DNA from: Rhodopseudomonas palustris
GTDB lineage: Bacteria > Pseudomonadota > Alphaproteobacteria > Rhizobiales > Xanthobacteraceae
Assembly: GCF_003226555.1 (NCBI RefSeq)
Contig: NZ_QKQS01000003.1
Coordinates: 1-64,000, forward strand
Direction of reading: 5' to 3'
DNA length: 64,000 bases
In this document: in pieces, positions 8,397-17,500 of the stretch
How positions within the stretch are numbered: the first letter of the stretch is position 1
Layout: every line of letters begins with the position of its first letter
The notes under the pieces: model-generated
Told to the model about the DNA's origin: nothing
What the model saw: the letters and a program-made list of their open reading frames with translations, nothing else
Databases searched by the model: none
Made by a program: the position numbers and the translations under genes

Positions 8397-9203
8397 ATGA
8401 CGACGATTGAACCCGATCCCGCCGACCTCGAACCGATCCATCCGTATTCGCTGGCGCGGATCTCGCACGTCGCGCTGCAGGCCGGCGCGGTGTTGGCGCA
8501 GAGCGGGGCCTCGGTGCGGGTGGTGCATGAAGGCGCGCGGATGGTGGCGGAGGGGCTCGGCGTCGAGGTGCTCGGGATGCGCTCCGGCTACGCCTCGTTC
8601 GAGATCACGCTGGCGCGCGGCCATCACAGCATCACCCGCATGATGCAGATCGGCCCGCACGGCGTGAACCACCGGCTCGACTTCGCGGTGCGCGATCTGC
8701 TGAAGCGCGCGTCCGAAGGCGACATGACGCCGGACGCGATCGAGGCCGAGCTGAAGCGGCTGCAAAAGGATACGCCGCGGCATCCGCCGTGGCTGGTGGC
8801 GATCGCCACTGGCGCCGCTTGCGCCGCGTTCGGCCGGCTGCTCGGCTCGGATTGGCTGTCGTTCGGTCCGGTGCTGGCGGCGGCGACCATCGGGCAGGGC
8901 GTCCGTCATCTGCTGCTCGGCCGCCGCGTCAACGTGTTCGTCGTCGCGGCGATCGTCGGCTGCATCTCGGCGGCGCTCGGCGGTCTCGGCGCGCGCCTGC
9001 TCGGCAGCTCCACCACCGAGCTGGCCATGATGGCGTCGATCCTGCTGCTGGTGCCGGGCGTGCCGTCGACCAACGCGCAGACCGACGTGATGGACGGCTA
9101 TCCGACCATGGGCAGCGCCCGCGCCGTCACCGTGATCATGATCATGGTGTTCGCCGTCACCGGGCTGTGGCTGGCCGAATTCGTTCTGAGGATCCACGCA
9201 TGA
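8397..9203 (+). CDS. Threonine/serine exporter family protein, N-terminal half (ThrE_1/DUF1212)
   Basis: The 268-residue protein has a soluble N-terminal region (about 1-125) containing GASVRVVHEGARMVAEGLGVEV, typical of the ThrE N-terminal domain. Four to five hydrophobic segments follow (about 130-265), with the family signature LLLVPGVPSTNAQTD. Full-length actinobacterial ThrE carries both halves in one chain; here the C-terminal half is the next gene, overlapping by 4 bases (ATGA). The two proteins presumably assemble into one inner-membrane exporter. The substrate is inferred from the family name only. Confidence 0.85.
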   Translation: MTTIEPDPADLEPIHPYSLARISHVALQAGAVLAQSGASVRVVHEGARMVAEGLGVEVLGMRSGYASFEITLARGHHSITRMMQIGPHGVNHRLDFAVRDLLKRASEGDMTPDAIEAELKRLQKDTPRHPPWLVAIATGAACAAFGRLLGSDWLSFGPVLAAATIGQGVRHLLLGRRVNVFVVAAIVGCISAALGGLGARLLGSSTTELAMMASILLLVPGVPSTNAQTDVMDGYPTMGSARAVTVIMIMVFAVTGLWLAEFVLRIHA

Positions 9204-9679
9204 CCGCGACCTGGATCGCGATGCTGCCGCATCTGGCGCATCAGGCGGCGTTCGGCGCGCTGGCTGCGGCCGGGTTCGGCGTGCTGTTCAATTTCGGCTG
9301 GCGCACGCTCGCCTGGTGCGCGGTCGCCGGTGCGCTGGCGCTGGCGGTGCGCACCGTGGTGCAGCAGACCGGCGGCAGCATCGAGGCTGCGACCTTCGCG
9401 GCGGCCTTCGTCACCTCATTCACCGCGATCCTGGCGCTGCGCTGGCTCGGCCCGGCCTGTAACGCCGTTGCGCTCGCCGGCTGCATCCCGATGGTGCCGG
9501 GGGCGTTCTTCGGCCAGGCGATGCTCGGCTATATGGCGGTCGCCGCCGACACCACCGGCTCCTCGACTGCGCAGATCGTCGCCGCCTCGCAGGCGTTCGT
9601 CCGGGTGCTGTCGATCGTCGGCGCGATCGGGGCAGGGCTGGCGATCCCGGCCTATTTGCTCAGGAGCCGGCAGTTCTGA
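9200..9679 (+). CDS. Threonine/serine exporter family protein, C-terminal half (ThrE_2/DUF3815)
   Basis: The 159-residue protein consists almost entirely of about five hydrophobic spans and matches the second membrane half of ThrE-type exporters: an LFNFGWRTLAWC segment near residue 30 and AGCIPMVPGAFFGQA near residue 95, which parallels the VPGVP motif of its partner. The start ATG overlaps the upstream stop by 4 bases, so the two halves are translationally coupled. A longer open frame extends upstream over the first gene and is a shadow. The stop abuts the stop of the convergent gene at 9680. Confidence 0.82.
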   Translation: MTATWIAMLPHLAHQAAFGALAAAGFGVLFNFGWRTLAWCAVAGALALAVRTVVQQTGGSIEAATFAAAFVTSFTAILALRWLGPACNAVALAGCIPMVPGAFFGQAMLGYMAVAADTTGSSTAQIVAASQAFVRVLSIVGAIGAGLAIPAYLLRSRQF

Positions 9680-10165
9680 TCAGCGCCCGGTCCCGGGCCA
9701 AGCCACGGAGCGCGCGACGCCGCTCGCCAGCCGTCCGGCATTGCGGCCCTCGACGATGCTGCCGTCGTGGCTGCTGGCCTGGATCAGCGACACTCGGCCG
9801 CCGGGATCGATGCGGAATTTGCGGCGGTCGCGATAGCCGGTGCCGTCGAGCAGTCCGTAATCGGTCGTCAGCCACACCGTCGATGTGGTGGTCGCACCGT
9901 CGGTCCATACCGGATCGATGATTTCGTCGACCTTGAAGGCCCAGAACTTGTAGCTGTGCGACTGGCCGAACGAGCGGACGCGGACGATCTCCGCCTTCAG
10001 ATGCAGAATGGCGCGGGCTTGGGACTGGTCCACGAGATCTCGAATGCTCACCGGTACGGAGATCGGTATCCGATTCTGCCACAGGGCCGCTGCCGCGTCA
10101 TGCGAGGGGGCCGCTGGTAAAATGGCTGACTGCATCCAGGCGCCGATCCCGCGGTGTGGGGACAT
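9680..10165 (-). CDS. Hypothetical protein
   Basis: The 161-residue frame has no signal peptide or membrane span that I can see. The central part (about 35-130) reads like a folded domain with alternating strands (ILHLKAEIVRVRSFG, SYKFWAFKVDEIIDPVW, STVWLTTDYGLLDG, RRKFRIDPGGRVSLIQ). I do not recognise a family. It is convergent with, and directly abuts, the ThrE_2-like gene. Other frames across the same bases are rich in Arg/Pro and look like shadows. The exact start is uncertain; an inner ATG (codon 11) is possible. Confidence 0.5.
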   Translation of the reverse strand: MSPHRGIGAWMQSAILPAAPSHDAAAALWQNRIPISVPVSIRDLVDQSQARAILHLKAEIVRVRSFGQSHSYKFWAFKVDEIIDPVWTDGATTTSTVWLTTDYGLLDGTGYRDRRKFRIDPGGRVSLIQASSHDGSIVEGRNAGRLASGVARSVAWPGTGR

Positions 10166-10276
10166 CCTGCAGATAGGTTTGTCTCTGCGTCTCAGTTGCG
10201 GCTTTGGCGGGCCGCGACGGCTTGAAATCCCGCTCGAACACGGTGCTCTGGGAGCATCGGTATCAGAGGGGTTGCA

Positions 10277-10717
10277 ATGCGGTCATTGGGAGGCGCGGTG
10301 CTGGCCGCGTTGCTGCTGTCGGGGTGCGCGTCGGTGACGCGCGGCACCACGGAGAACATTTCGATCGCGAGCACGCCGGCCGGCGCCAAGGCCGATGTGT
10401 CCGGCACCAAGGCGCCGTTTTCCTGCGTCACGCCGTGCGTGGTCGAGGTGAACCGCAACGCCGACATCACCGTCAGCCTGAGCAAAGAAGGCTATGAGCC
10501 GCAGATCATCCCGCTGACCCGCGAAATCTCCGGCGGCGGCGGCGCCGGCTTTGCCGGCAACCTGCTGCTCGGCGGCGTGGTCGGCATGGGCGTCGACGCC
10601 GCCACCGGCGCCGCGATGGATCACAAGCCCAACCCGGTGGTGGTGACGCTGCAGCCGGTGGCACCACCGCCACCGGTCGTCCGGCATCATCGCAAGCCGC
10701 GGGTGCCGGTGAGTTGA
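10277..10717 (+). CDS. Lipoprotein with PEGA-like N-terminal region and glycine-rich segment
   Basis: The 146-residue protein begins MRSLGGAVLAALLLSGCASV, a lipoprotein signal with lipobox LSGC (Cys17). The next part (about 25-85) resembles PEGA-type surface domains (ISIASTPAGAKADVSG, then KEGYEPQIIPLTR). A glycine-rich hydrophobic stretch (GGGGAGFAGNLLLGGVVGMG, about 91-110) and a Pro/His/Arg-rich tail follow. It is probably anchored in the envelope. The function is unknown; similar proteins are usually annotated only as hypothetical. An inverted repeat lies just downstream, marking the edge of the accessory stretch. Confidence 0.7.
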   Translation: MRSLGGAVLAALLLSGCASVTRGTTENISIASTPAGAKADVSGTKAPFSCVTPCVVEVNRNADITVSLSKEGYEPQIIPLTREISGGGGAGFAGNLLLGGVVGMGVDAATGAAMDHKPNPVVVTLQPVAPPPPVVRHHRKPRVPVS

Positions 10718-10742
10718 TCATCGGAGAGAGGATATTGTTTCC

Positions 10743-10767
10743 CTCATAGGTAGAAAATTCCTATGAG
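10743..10767. repeat. Perfect 8-base inverted repeat with AT-rich spacer
   Basis: The arms ctcatagg (10743-10750) and cctatgag (10760-10767) flank the 9-base spacer tagaaaatt. It lies about 25 bases past the lipoprotein stop, at the point where base composition drops. It could be a terminator, an operator or an island edge; nothing in the sequence decides this. Confidence 0.5.
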
Positions 10768-10845
10768 TGAAATCTGGCTCCACGCCGGAAAGGCTGAATT
10801 ATCAGGGTTTGCTGCGTCGAACGACGTGGCCCGAGAATTGCGTAG

Positions 10846-11590
10846 TTGATTCGTTGTGTCTTGATTGCAGCCTGGGAGACAGCGTTGATTTCAAGTTTGT
10901 GCAGTGTTGCATCGAGCTATCCGCAGCCTCGATCACCGTCCGATCCGAATCCACAGCTCGCAGGATTTGGCGTGCAGCTGGAAAAGTCTGGAGCCGATAT
11001 TGCATCAGGTCGTTCGTGGATCCCGGTAGAGCAGCTCACGCAGATCAAGGATTTAAAGATGATATCTGCAGCGGATGATCCGGTTCTACACGACCTGATG
11101 GCGACACGCTGGCTCATGAGCCAAGGTGTGAGTGGTACCCAAATCATTTGTATCGGACGACTCTCTGCGGAACACCGATGCGCAGGTGAAAGTCGACGGT
11201 GACCTGGTAACGACGATCTACAATGGCGGATCCGCGACGATGACCATCGAGGCGGCGGCGAGAGTTGGTGGACTGCAGGATCCGGTTGGACTGGATGGTC
11301 CCAATTTGGCGAGGTGGCGTGCCGAGAACTACGCCAAGTTACTCGGAGGGACCGTGGAGCTGGCATCGACCGCGATCCCTCAATCACATTGGACGCCGCA
11401 TGAGAGCATCTCTACGACGTTCAGCAGGGAACAACTCGATGCGGCATTTCAGGAGATGCTAGGCGCGGGAAGGCGGGCTACGGCCCAACACCAGTCGCCT
11501 TATCTCGCGTCGCAAGCACAGCCCGGTGTCCGCGCAGATTGGTCGGTCCGACGATCTTCAGGCCAGCGCTGGCGACTCCTGCCCCTCTAG
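10846..11590 (+). pseudogene. Possible frameshifted hypothetical gene
   Basis: Two overlapping plus-strand frames look partly protein-like. Frame one (to about 11140) reads LAGFGVQLEKSGADIASG, then SWIPVEQLTQIKDLKMISAA, then LHDLMATRWLMSQGVSG. About there, sense-like sequence switches to another frame (from about 11132): VDGDLVTTIYNGGSATMTI, then PNLARWRAENYAKLLGGTV and FSREQLDAAFQEML. The simplest reading is one gene broken by a frameshift near 11125-11150, now decayed at both ends. I recognise no family and see no clear start or ribosome site. Base composition is lower in GC than in the flanking core genes. Confidence 0.3.
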
Positions 11591-11613
11591 CATTGGCCAG
11601 TTCGATATGGATC

Positions 11614-12228
11614 TTAACTGCCTGAATGAGCGAGAAACTTTTCGTCTGTTTGACTGAGAATGTCCGCGAGCGCCAGCATGATAGCGCCTGTTTGCTCTGA
11701 ACAAGCATGGCGCTGGGGATCTTCGAACGGATCGTTCGTCGCGGCTTTGCGCAGACGAGCCACTTCGCTATTGAGGTCTATGGATTTGCGGCCAGGGGTT
11801 CGTTTACTGAGATGTGTTGCCGCCGTCCCCAAGATCGATAGCTTACGCTTTGTGTCGCGGATAGCCTCAACCCTGTCGTCACCTGGCCCTAACTCCCAGG
11901 CCTTCATTGCAAGCGAAGCGGCTTCCTCCGCAACTTTCTTCAAATCAGAACAAAGGTCCGAAAGTTCTTTTCGTCGATCTCTATGGCCAGAGAGCCAATG
12001 AGCAACGAGGAGGCCAACCAGTGCGACGAGCACGCCGGGTATCGCGGGCGCATAAACGAGAGGATCAGTCAGTCCTTTTGCCGAAGGCGCAACGTGGATT
12101 GTAAGGCTCGAAAGCTCCGTTTTCCCGTTGATTGTTAGATGACCTCCCGGCGACACACAAACAGCCGCCTCGGTGGCCGGCTGTTGCTTGTCCTTTTTGT
12201 TGCGGGCAGGCCTAAACTGGATTGTCAT
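11614..12228 (-). CDS. Single-span membrane protein, third gene of the ATPase/STAS-like cassette
   Basis: The 204-residue protein has one clear membrane span (about 58-80, YAPAIPGVLVALVGLLVAHW). It is preceded by a 55-residue, partly basic and beta-looking segment and followed by a Lys/Arg/Glu-rich helical region (about 82-204) that may form a coiled coil (LSDLCSDLKKVAEEAASLAM). I recognise no family. Its start overlaps the DUF4325 gene stop by 4 bases, so it is coupled to the two upstream genes. Inference: it ties the ATPase/STAS-like pair to the membrane or senses a membrane signal. Lower GC than the core genes points to acquisition. Confidence 0.6.
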   Translation of the reverse strand: MTIQFRPARNKKDKQQPATEAAVCVSPGGHLTINGKTELSSLTIHVAPSAKGLTDPLVYAPAIPGVLVALVGLLVAHWLSGHRDRRKELSDLCSDLKKVAEEAASLAMKAWELGPGDDRVEAIRDTKRKLSILGTAATHLSKRTPGRKSIDLNSEVARLRKAATNDPFEDPQRHACSEQTGAIMLALADILSQTDEKFLAHSGS

Positions 12229-12566
12229 CGAGCTTTCTTGCCGATGATGTTCTGCTCTGCCTCCTGCATAGCCTCTTCAGCCTCGATTTTGTAACTCCGA
12301 TCGAGATCGGATTTAATTCGGATTATATTCCTTAGTTCTGCCAGACGGAAGCCTTCATTCCGTATCAGTCCTCCAAATGCTTCGTCGAGAAACGACGACC
12401 CAAAGCCTGTAGTGCCGTCAAGATCAACCAGTACAGTTCCACCCTTGCGAAGTTCCTTCACCAGGACCTTGCGGAATTTCTCTCCGCTAAAGGGCCCTTG
12501 ATGAATATACCGCGGGCCGGGATATGGGCTGAAATCTCTCGCCACGGAGATCCTCAACTCAGACAT
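12225..12566 (-). CDS. STAS-like (DUF4325) domain protein
   Basis: The 113-residue protein carries the STAS-like DUF4325 pattern: a central strand TVLVDLDG (about 44-51), then GFGSSFLDEAFGGLI (about 54-68) and a C-terminal helix. STAS folds are phospho-switch partners of GHKL kinases in systems such as SpoIIAA/SpoIIAB. Here the partner is clear from context: its 5' end overlaps the upstream GHKL-type ATPase gene by 8 bases, and its 3' end overlaps the membrane protein gene by 4. The start ATG gives MSELRISVARDF. The GSS serines are candidate phosphoacceptors by analogy only. Confidence 0.75.
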   Translation of the reverse strand: MSELRISVARDFSPYPGPRYIHQGPFSGEKFRKVLVKELRKGGTVLVDLDGTTGFGSSFLDEAFGGLIRNEGFRLAELRNIIRIKSDLDRSYKIEAEEAMQEAEQNIIGKKAR

Positions 12567-13695
12567 CTTCGACCTCTAATAGCTCCGAATGGCGGACGCG
12601 CCATTGAATGATTGTGCCTCCAATGGACGACGATCGATCGACGATCTGATCCGTGTTCTTAATGTAGGCATAGGATCCGCGATTGGACAGGACCCATAAT
12701 TCGCCATCGTGGCATGTGTCGACGAATTTTTTCATGTCGCGGAAGCCCTTGCCCCGCCCACCCAGACCGGTAGAAGTCCTGTGAAGTTCTGTGGCCGCTG
12801 CAACGAGATGCCCGTCGCTCGGCTCCCAGGACAGCGACTTCAATGCCTTTACTCTGTCAAACAAGTCTATGGTCAATGTTTTTGGAATGCCAACGCCTTG
12901 GTCAAAGAAGACGATCATCATTTCGTGCGAGCCTGGGTCGATGTATCCCGTGACCCACCAGCGTCCCTTCATGGTGGGCAGGCCGGTCTCCCCTCGGTAT
13001 GCATGCTCTTCCGAGTTTCCCATCGCCTCCTTTAAGGCGCCGACCATTCGGCCCAGCGCGAGCTCTCCTAGGTTGAAGGCGCCGTGTGATACCAGTGTGC
13101 AGAAGGTCGCAGCAAACTGCGGATCTACGCCTTTGAATGTCCGGAAAGGCACAAAATACGGCCGGTCCGCTTCGTCATCACGCAACACGTTGTCGAGCTC
13201 CGGGACATCGATGAGCCGATAGAACCCCATCTCGGAAAGCTGAAGGATGATGGAGTTATCAGTGGGGTAATTGCCATTTACAAGCAGGCCATTCCTCGCT
13301 GGTCGGAGATTTTTGCAGCGGTAGATCTCGGCGGTGAGCAAAAGCGTCGCCGCGGGCTCTAGTGAGGTGAGTCTGTCGAAGTACAACATGATCGATCGGT
13401 GCTGGTTGAGCGCAGCGTCCCGGAGTTCTTCGATCGATGCTACCGTCTCCTCGTAATTGTCTCTCAGGGAGAGGACTTCCGGAAGTAGGATCGGATAGCG
13501 CATGAGGGTTGCGCGCGACGTCCGTCCGAACTGAGGAAGGCCATGCTCCTTCAAGAAATGCGAGTGGTACGTTATTCGGCCTTCGAGCTCCTCGCTGGCT
13601 AATTTTAGGCGAGCAACTAGGCGCTGCGTATTCCTACTGCGCTTTGTAGCTTTCCTCTTGAAGTGCGCGCGCTGGCGCGCGGTCAATTTCTTCAT
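12559..13695 (-). CDS. GHKL-type (HSP90-like) ATPase of an uncharacterised cassette
   Basis: The 378-residue protein (start at 13695, with AGGAAA upstream; a TTG at 13716 is less likely) has a strongly basic N-terminus (KRKATKRSRNTQR, about 13-25), a helical region to about 110, an unassigned middle, and a C-terminal GHKL ATP-binding fold. The motifs seen are an N-box-like E223-AMG-N227 followed by HAY (231-233), G1 DQGVGIP (265-271), G2 GLGGRGKG (310-317) and SIGGT (358-361). There is no histidine phosphoacceptor domain, so it is not an ordinary sensor kinase. It is first of three overlapping genes with a STAS-like and a membrane partner. The biological role is unknown. Confidence 0.75.
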   Translation of the reverse strand: MKKLTARQRAHFKRKATKRSRNTQRLVARLKLASEELEGRITYHSHFLKEHGLPQFGRTSRATLMRYPILLPEVLSLRDNYEETVASIEELRDAALNQHRSIMLYFDRLTSLEPAATLLLTAEIYRCKNLRPARNGLLVNGNYPTDNSIILQLSEMGFYRLIDVPELDNVLRDDEADRPYFVPFRTFKGVDPQFAATFCTLVSHGAFNLGELALGRMVGALKEAMGNSEEHAYRGETGLPTMKGRWWVTGYIDPGSHEMMIVFFDQGVGIPKTLTIDLFDRVKALKSLSWEPSDGHLVAAATELHRTSTGLGGRGKGFRDMKKFVDTCHDGELWVLSNRGSYAYIKNTDQIVDRSSSIGGTIIQWRVRHSELLEVEDV

Positions 13696-14140
13696 ATTGC
13701 TTTCCTCAACTCCCAATATACGGATACACGGGCGTTGAGTGCTACGATATGGGCATCATTGCTGACCGGGAGCTGCGACCGGATCGGCTAAGGTGGTCAA
13801 GAAGAGCTTAAGACGGCGAAGAACTCGTTGGCATCCGCATAGCCTTATCGATGCGCTGCATATTTCTCGCCTCGACGCTTCGCGAAACTTCTCCGGGACG
13901 CGGGTGCGCAATTAGAGTCGGAGAGGGGGCTCGGGCGGTATTGATTTCGTCTAAAGCCGCGCCGAACATCGCAGTGCTCCCTAAAAAAGGGTGGAGCCGG
14001 ACCAGTTCCGCGGCGGGCAAACAACAAAGCGGTCCGTGTCTCAAGGACGGAGCAGGATCAAACGAGAGGGCCTGAAACACGAGGCCACATTATGAGCCAG
14101 GTGAATTAAGTCTCGGAATGCAAGAAAGGCCCGAGGATAC
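13696..14140. other. Gene-free stretch between the ATPase cassette and tRNA-Arg
   Basis: About 445 bases. It contains the upstream region of the ATPase operon (13696-13800) and then mixed-composition sequence in which open frames exist on both strands (for example 13808-14080 minus) but none looks like a protein. I saw no integrase, transposase remnant or repeated copy of the tRNA 3' end. Confidence 0.4.
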
Positions 14141-14217
14141 TGGCGATCCCAGCAGGATTCGAACCTGCAACCCGCGGAGTAGAAATCCGCTACTCTATCC
14201 AGTTGAGCTATGGGACC
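14141..14217 (-). tRNA. tRNA-Arg (anticodon TCT)
   Basis: The minus strand folds as a standard cloverleaf of 77 bases including an encoded CCA. The acceptor stem is GGTCCCA with TGGGATC, the discriminator is G, the anticodon loop is TTTCTAC with anticodon TCT (plus-strand bases 14181-14183), and the T arm is GCAGGTTCGAATCCTGC. It reads AGA, a rare codon in a GC-rich genome; such tRNAs are common integration sites. The accessory stretch lies on its 3' side. Confidence 0.95.
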
Positions 14218-14510
14218 GTTGGGGGCTTTATAGCACCACCGGATACAAAAAATCCGCCTCCGCCACAACCGCCCCGAACCATTTGCCACCATCCGGCGTC
14301 CAACGCATGCGGCGCGTTGTGTTCGGCGCGCGGGCGGGCGAGGATGCGAGTCCTGAAGCGGCGGTGGCCGGGGAGGGGCGGAGGATGGGTGGCGAAAACG
14401 GCGGCCTTGCGTTCGCCTCCAGCCATCACGGCGTCATCTTCGTCACGGCATGACGTGGGTCTGACGCGCAAGTCTAACGCGGCAATCGTTCGCGGCAAGG
14501 GAGTTCAAGC

Positions 14511-17500
14511 ATGATCGGTCTGGTTCGCGCCCTCACGCTTTGCGCCGGATTGGCGCTCGGGCTCGCGTCGGCACAGGCGGCCGACAAGGCGTTCCAGCGC
14601 GACGAGCTGGCGGATGCTGCGATCAAGCTCGAAGCTCAGATCAAGAGCGAGGCGGCGGCCACCAACAAGCCGGCGGCGGCGCTGCGCGGCGAGGCCGACG
14701 CCGCGTTCCGGCGCGGCGACTACCGCACCGGCCTGCAATATATGGGGCAGATCGCCTCGATCGACCCGGCCGACAGCGACAACTGGCTGCGGCTGGCCAG
14801 GACGGTGCTGCAGATAAAGGGCGCCACCAGTTCCGAACAGACCTTCCTGCGCGAACGCGCCGCGACGGCGGCCTATATCGCCTATCAGCGCGCCAAGACC
14901 CCGGGCGAGGAGGCCGACGCCCTGGCGCTGCTCGGCCGCGCGATGGCCGACCGCAGCCTGTGGCGGCCGGCGCTCGATGCCTTGCGGATTTCGCTGGAGC
15001 TGCGGGAGGTCGCCGACATTCGCGGCCAATACGAGAAGCTGCGCGCTGATCACGGCTTCCGGCTGCTCGATTACACCGTCGATTCGGATTCGGCCTCGCC
15101 GCGGGTGTGCTTCCAATTCTCCGAGGAACTGGCCAAGCGCACCGATTTTGCGCCCTATGTGACGCTGGCCGGCACCGACAAGCCGGCAATCAGCGCCGAG
15201 GACCGCCAGCTCTGCGTCGAGGGGCTGAAGCACGGCGAGCGCTACAACATCAATCTGCGCGCCGGCCTGCCGTCGACCGTGAAGGAGGCGCTGGCGAAGT
15301 CGGCCGAGTTCAACGTCTATGTCCGCGACCGCAAGCCGCTGGTCCGCTTCACCGGCCGGGCCTATGTGCTGCCGCGCACCGGCCAGCGCGGCATTCCGCT
15401 GGTCAGCGTCAACACCCCGACCGTGGCGGTGCAGGTGTTCCGGATCGGCGACCGCAACCTGATCAACACCGTGGTTGACAGCGACTTCCAGCGCACGCTG
15501 AACCGCTACCAGCTCAGCGACCTCGGCAACGAGCGCGGCGCCAAGGTGTGGTCGGGCGAGCTCGACACCGCGGCCGCGGCGCTGAATGCCGACGTCACCA
15601 CCGCGTTCCCAGTCGACCAGGTGCTCGGCGATCTGCAGCCCGGCGTCTATGTGATGACCGCGGCGCCGAAAGGCCCGATCCCCAATTCCGACGATGACGG
15701 CCAGATCGCAACCCAGTGGTTCATCGTCTCCGACCTCGGCCTGACCGCGTTCTCCGGCAATGACGGCATCCACGTCTTCGTCAATTCGCTGGCCTCGACC
15801 GATCCGCTCGCCAATACCGAGGTGCGGCTGATCGCGCGCAACAACGAGGTGCTGGCGACCCGCAAGACCGACGCCTCGGGCCACATCCTGTTCGAAGCCG
15901 GGCTGGCGCGCGGCGAGGGCGGGCTGTCGCCGGCGCTGCTGACGGCAAGCCGCGACAAGGCCGATTACGCCTTCCTCAGCCTCAAGACCAATGCCTTCGA
16001 CCTGTCCGACCGCGGCGTCGCCGGGCGCGCGGTGCCGGCCGGCGCCGACGCCTTCGTCTATGCCGAGCGCGGCGTCTACCGCTCCGGCGAGACGGTGCAT
16101 CTCACCGCTCTGCTGCGCGACGGCCAGGGCATGGCGCTGACCGCCAGCCCGATGACGCTGGTGGTGGAGCGGCCGGATGGCGTCGAATACCGCCGCGCCG
16201 TGCTGTCCGACCAGGGCGCCGGCGGCCGCAGCCTCGATGTCGCGCTGAATTCGGCGGTGCCGACCGGCACCTGGCGGGTCCGCGCGTTCACCGATCCGAA
16301 GGGCGCCAGCGTCGGCGAGACCACCTTCATGGTCGAAGACTATGTTCCCGATCGGATCGAATTCGACATTTCCACCAAGGACAAGGCGATCAAAGCTGAT
16401 GCTCCTGTGGAACTTAAGGTCGACGGCCGCTTCCTGTACGGCGCGCCGGCCTCGGCGCTGCAGCTCGAAGGCGACCTGCTGGTGGCGCCCGCCGACGCAC
16501 GGCCGGGCTATGCCGGCTATCAGTTCGGCGTCGCCGACGAAGAGACCACCAGCAACGAGCGCACGCCGCTGGAAAACCTGCCCGAGACCGACGCCGATGG
16601 CGCCGCCACCTTCGAGGTGAGCCTGCCGAAGCCGCCGTCGTCGACCCGGCCGCAGGAGGCGCAGATCTTCGTCCGGATGGCGGAGGCCGGCGGCCGCGCC
16701 GTCGAGCGCAAGCTGGTGCTGCCGGTCGCGCCCGCGGCGGCGATGATCGGCGTCAAGCCGCTGTTCGCCGACCGCAACGTTCCCGAGGGCGATGTCGCCA
16801 AGTTCGACGTCGCGTTCGTCGCGCCGGACGGCACCTCGCTGGCGCGCAGCGGCCTGCGTTACGAGTTGCTCAAGATCGAGTCGCATTATCAGTGGTACCG
16901 GCAGAACTCGTCCTGGGATTACGAGCCCGTGAAGTCGACCAAGCGGATCGCCGACGGCGATCTGTCGATCAAGGCCGGCGAGCCGGCGCGGCTGCAGTTC
17001 AATCCGGAGCCAGGCCGCTACCGGCTCGACGTCAAGACTGCCGATGTGGCCGGTCCGCTGACCTCTGTGCAGTTCGACGTCGGCTGGTATTCGGATGGTT
17101 CGGCCGACACCCCGGATCTGCTGGAGACCTCGATCGACAAGCCGGAATACGCCTCCGGCGACACCATGACGGTGACGGTGAACGCGCGGACCGCGGGTCT
17201 GTTGACCGTCAACGTGCTGGGCGACCGGCTGCTGACCACGCAGTCGCTGCAGGTCAAGCCGGGCAGCTCGCAGGTCAAGGTTGCCGTCGGCAAGGATTGG
17301 GGCTCGGGTGCCTATGTCGTCACGACGCTGCGGCGGCCGCTCGACACCGCCGCGCAGCGGATGCCGGGCCGCGCGATCGGGCTGAAATGGTTCGGCATCG
17401 ACAAGGCGGCACGCACGCTGTCGGTCGAGCTGTCGCCGCCGGCCCTGGTGCGGCCGTCGACGACGCTGAAGCTGCCCGTCAAGCTCAGCGGGCTGTCGCC

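Noticed and set aside
13808-14080. Possible small gene between the ATPase cassette and tRNA-Arg
   Set aside because: Frames on both strands are open but lack a ribosome site, and I recognise no transposase or integrase remnant in them.
10700-14217. Direct repeat of the tRNA-Arg 3' end as an attachment site
   Set aside because: Searched by eye for copies of the tRNA 3' sequence (such as ggattcgaacctgc) across the islet; none was found.
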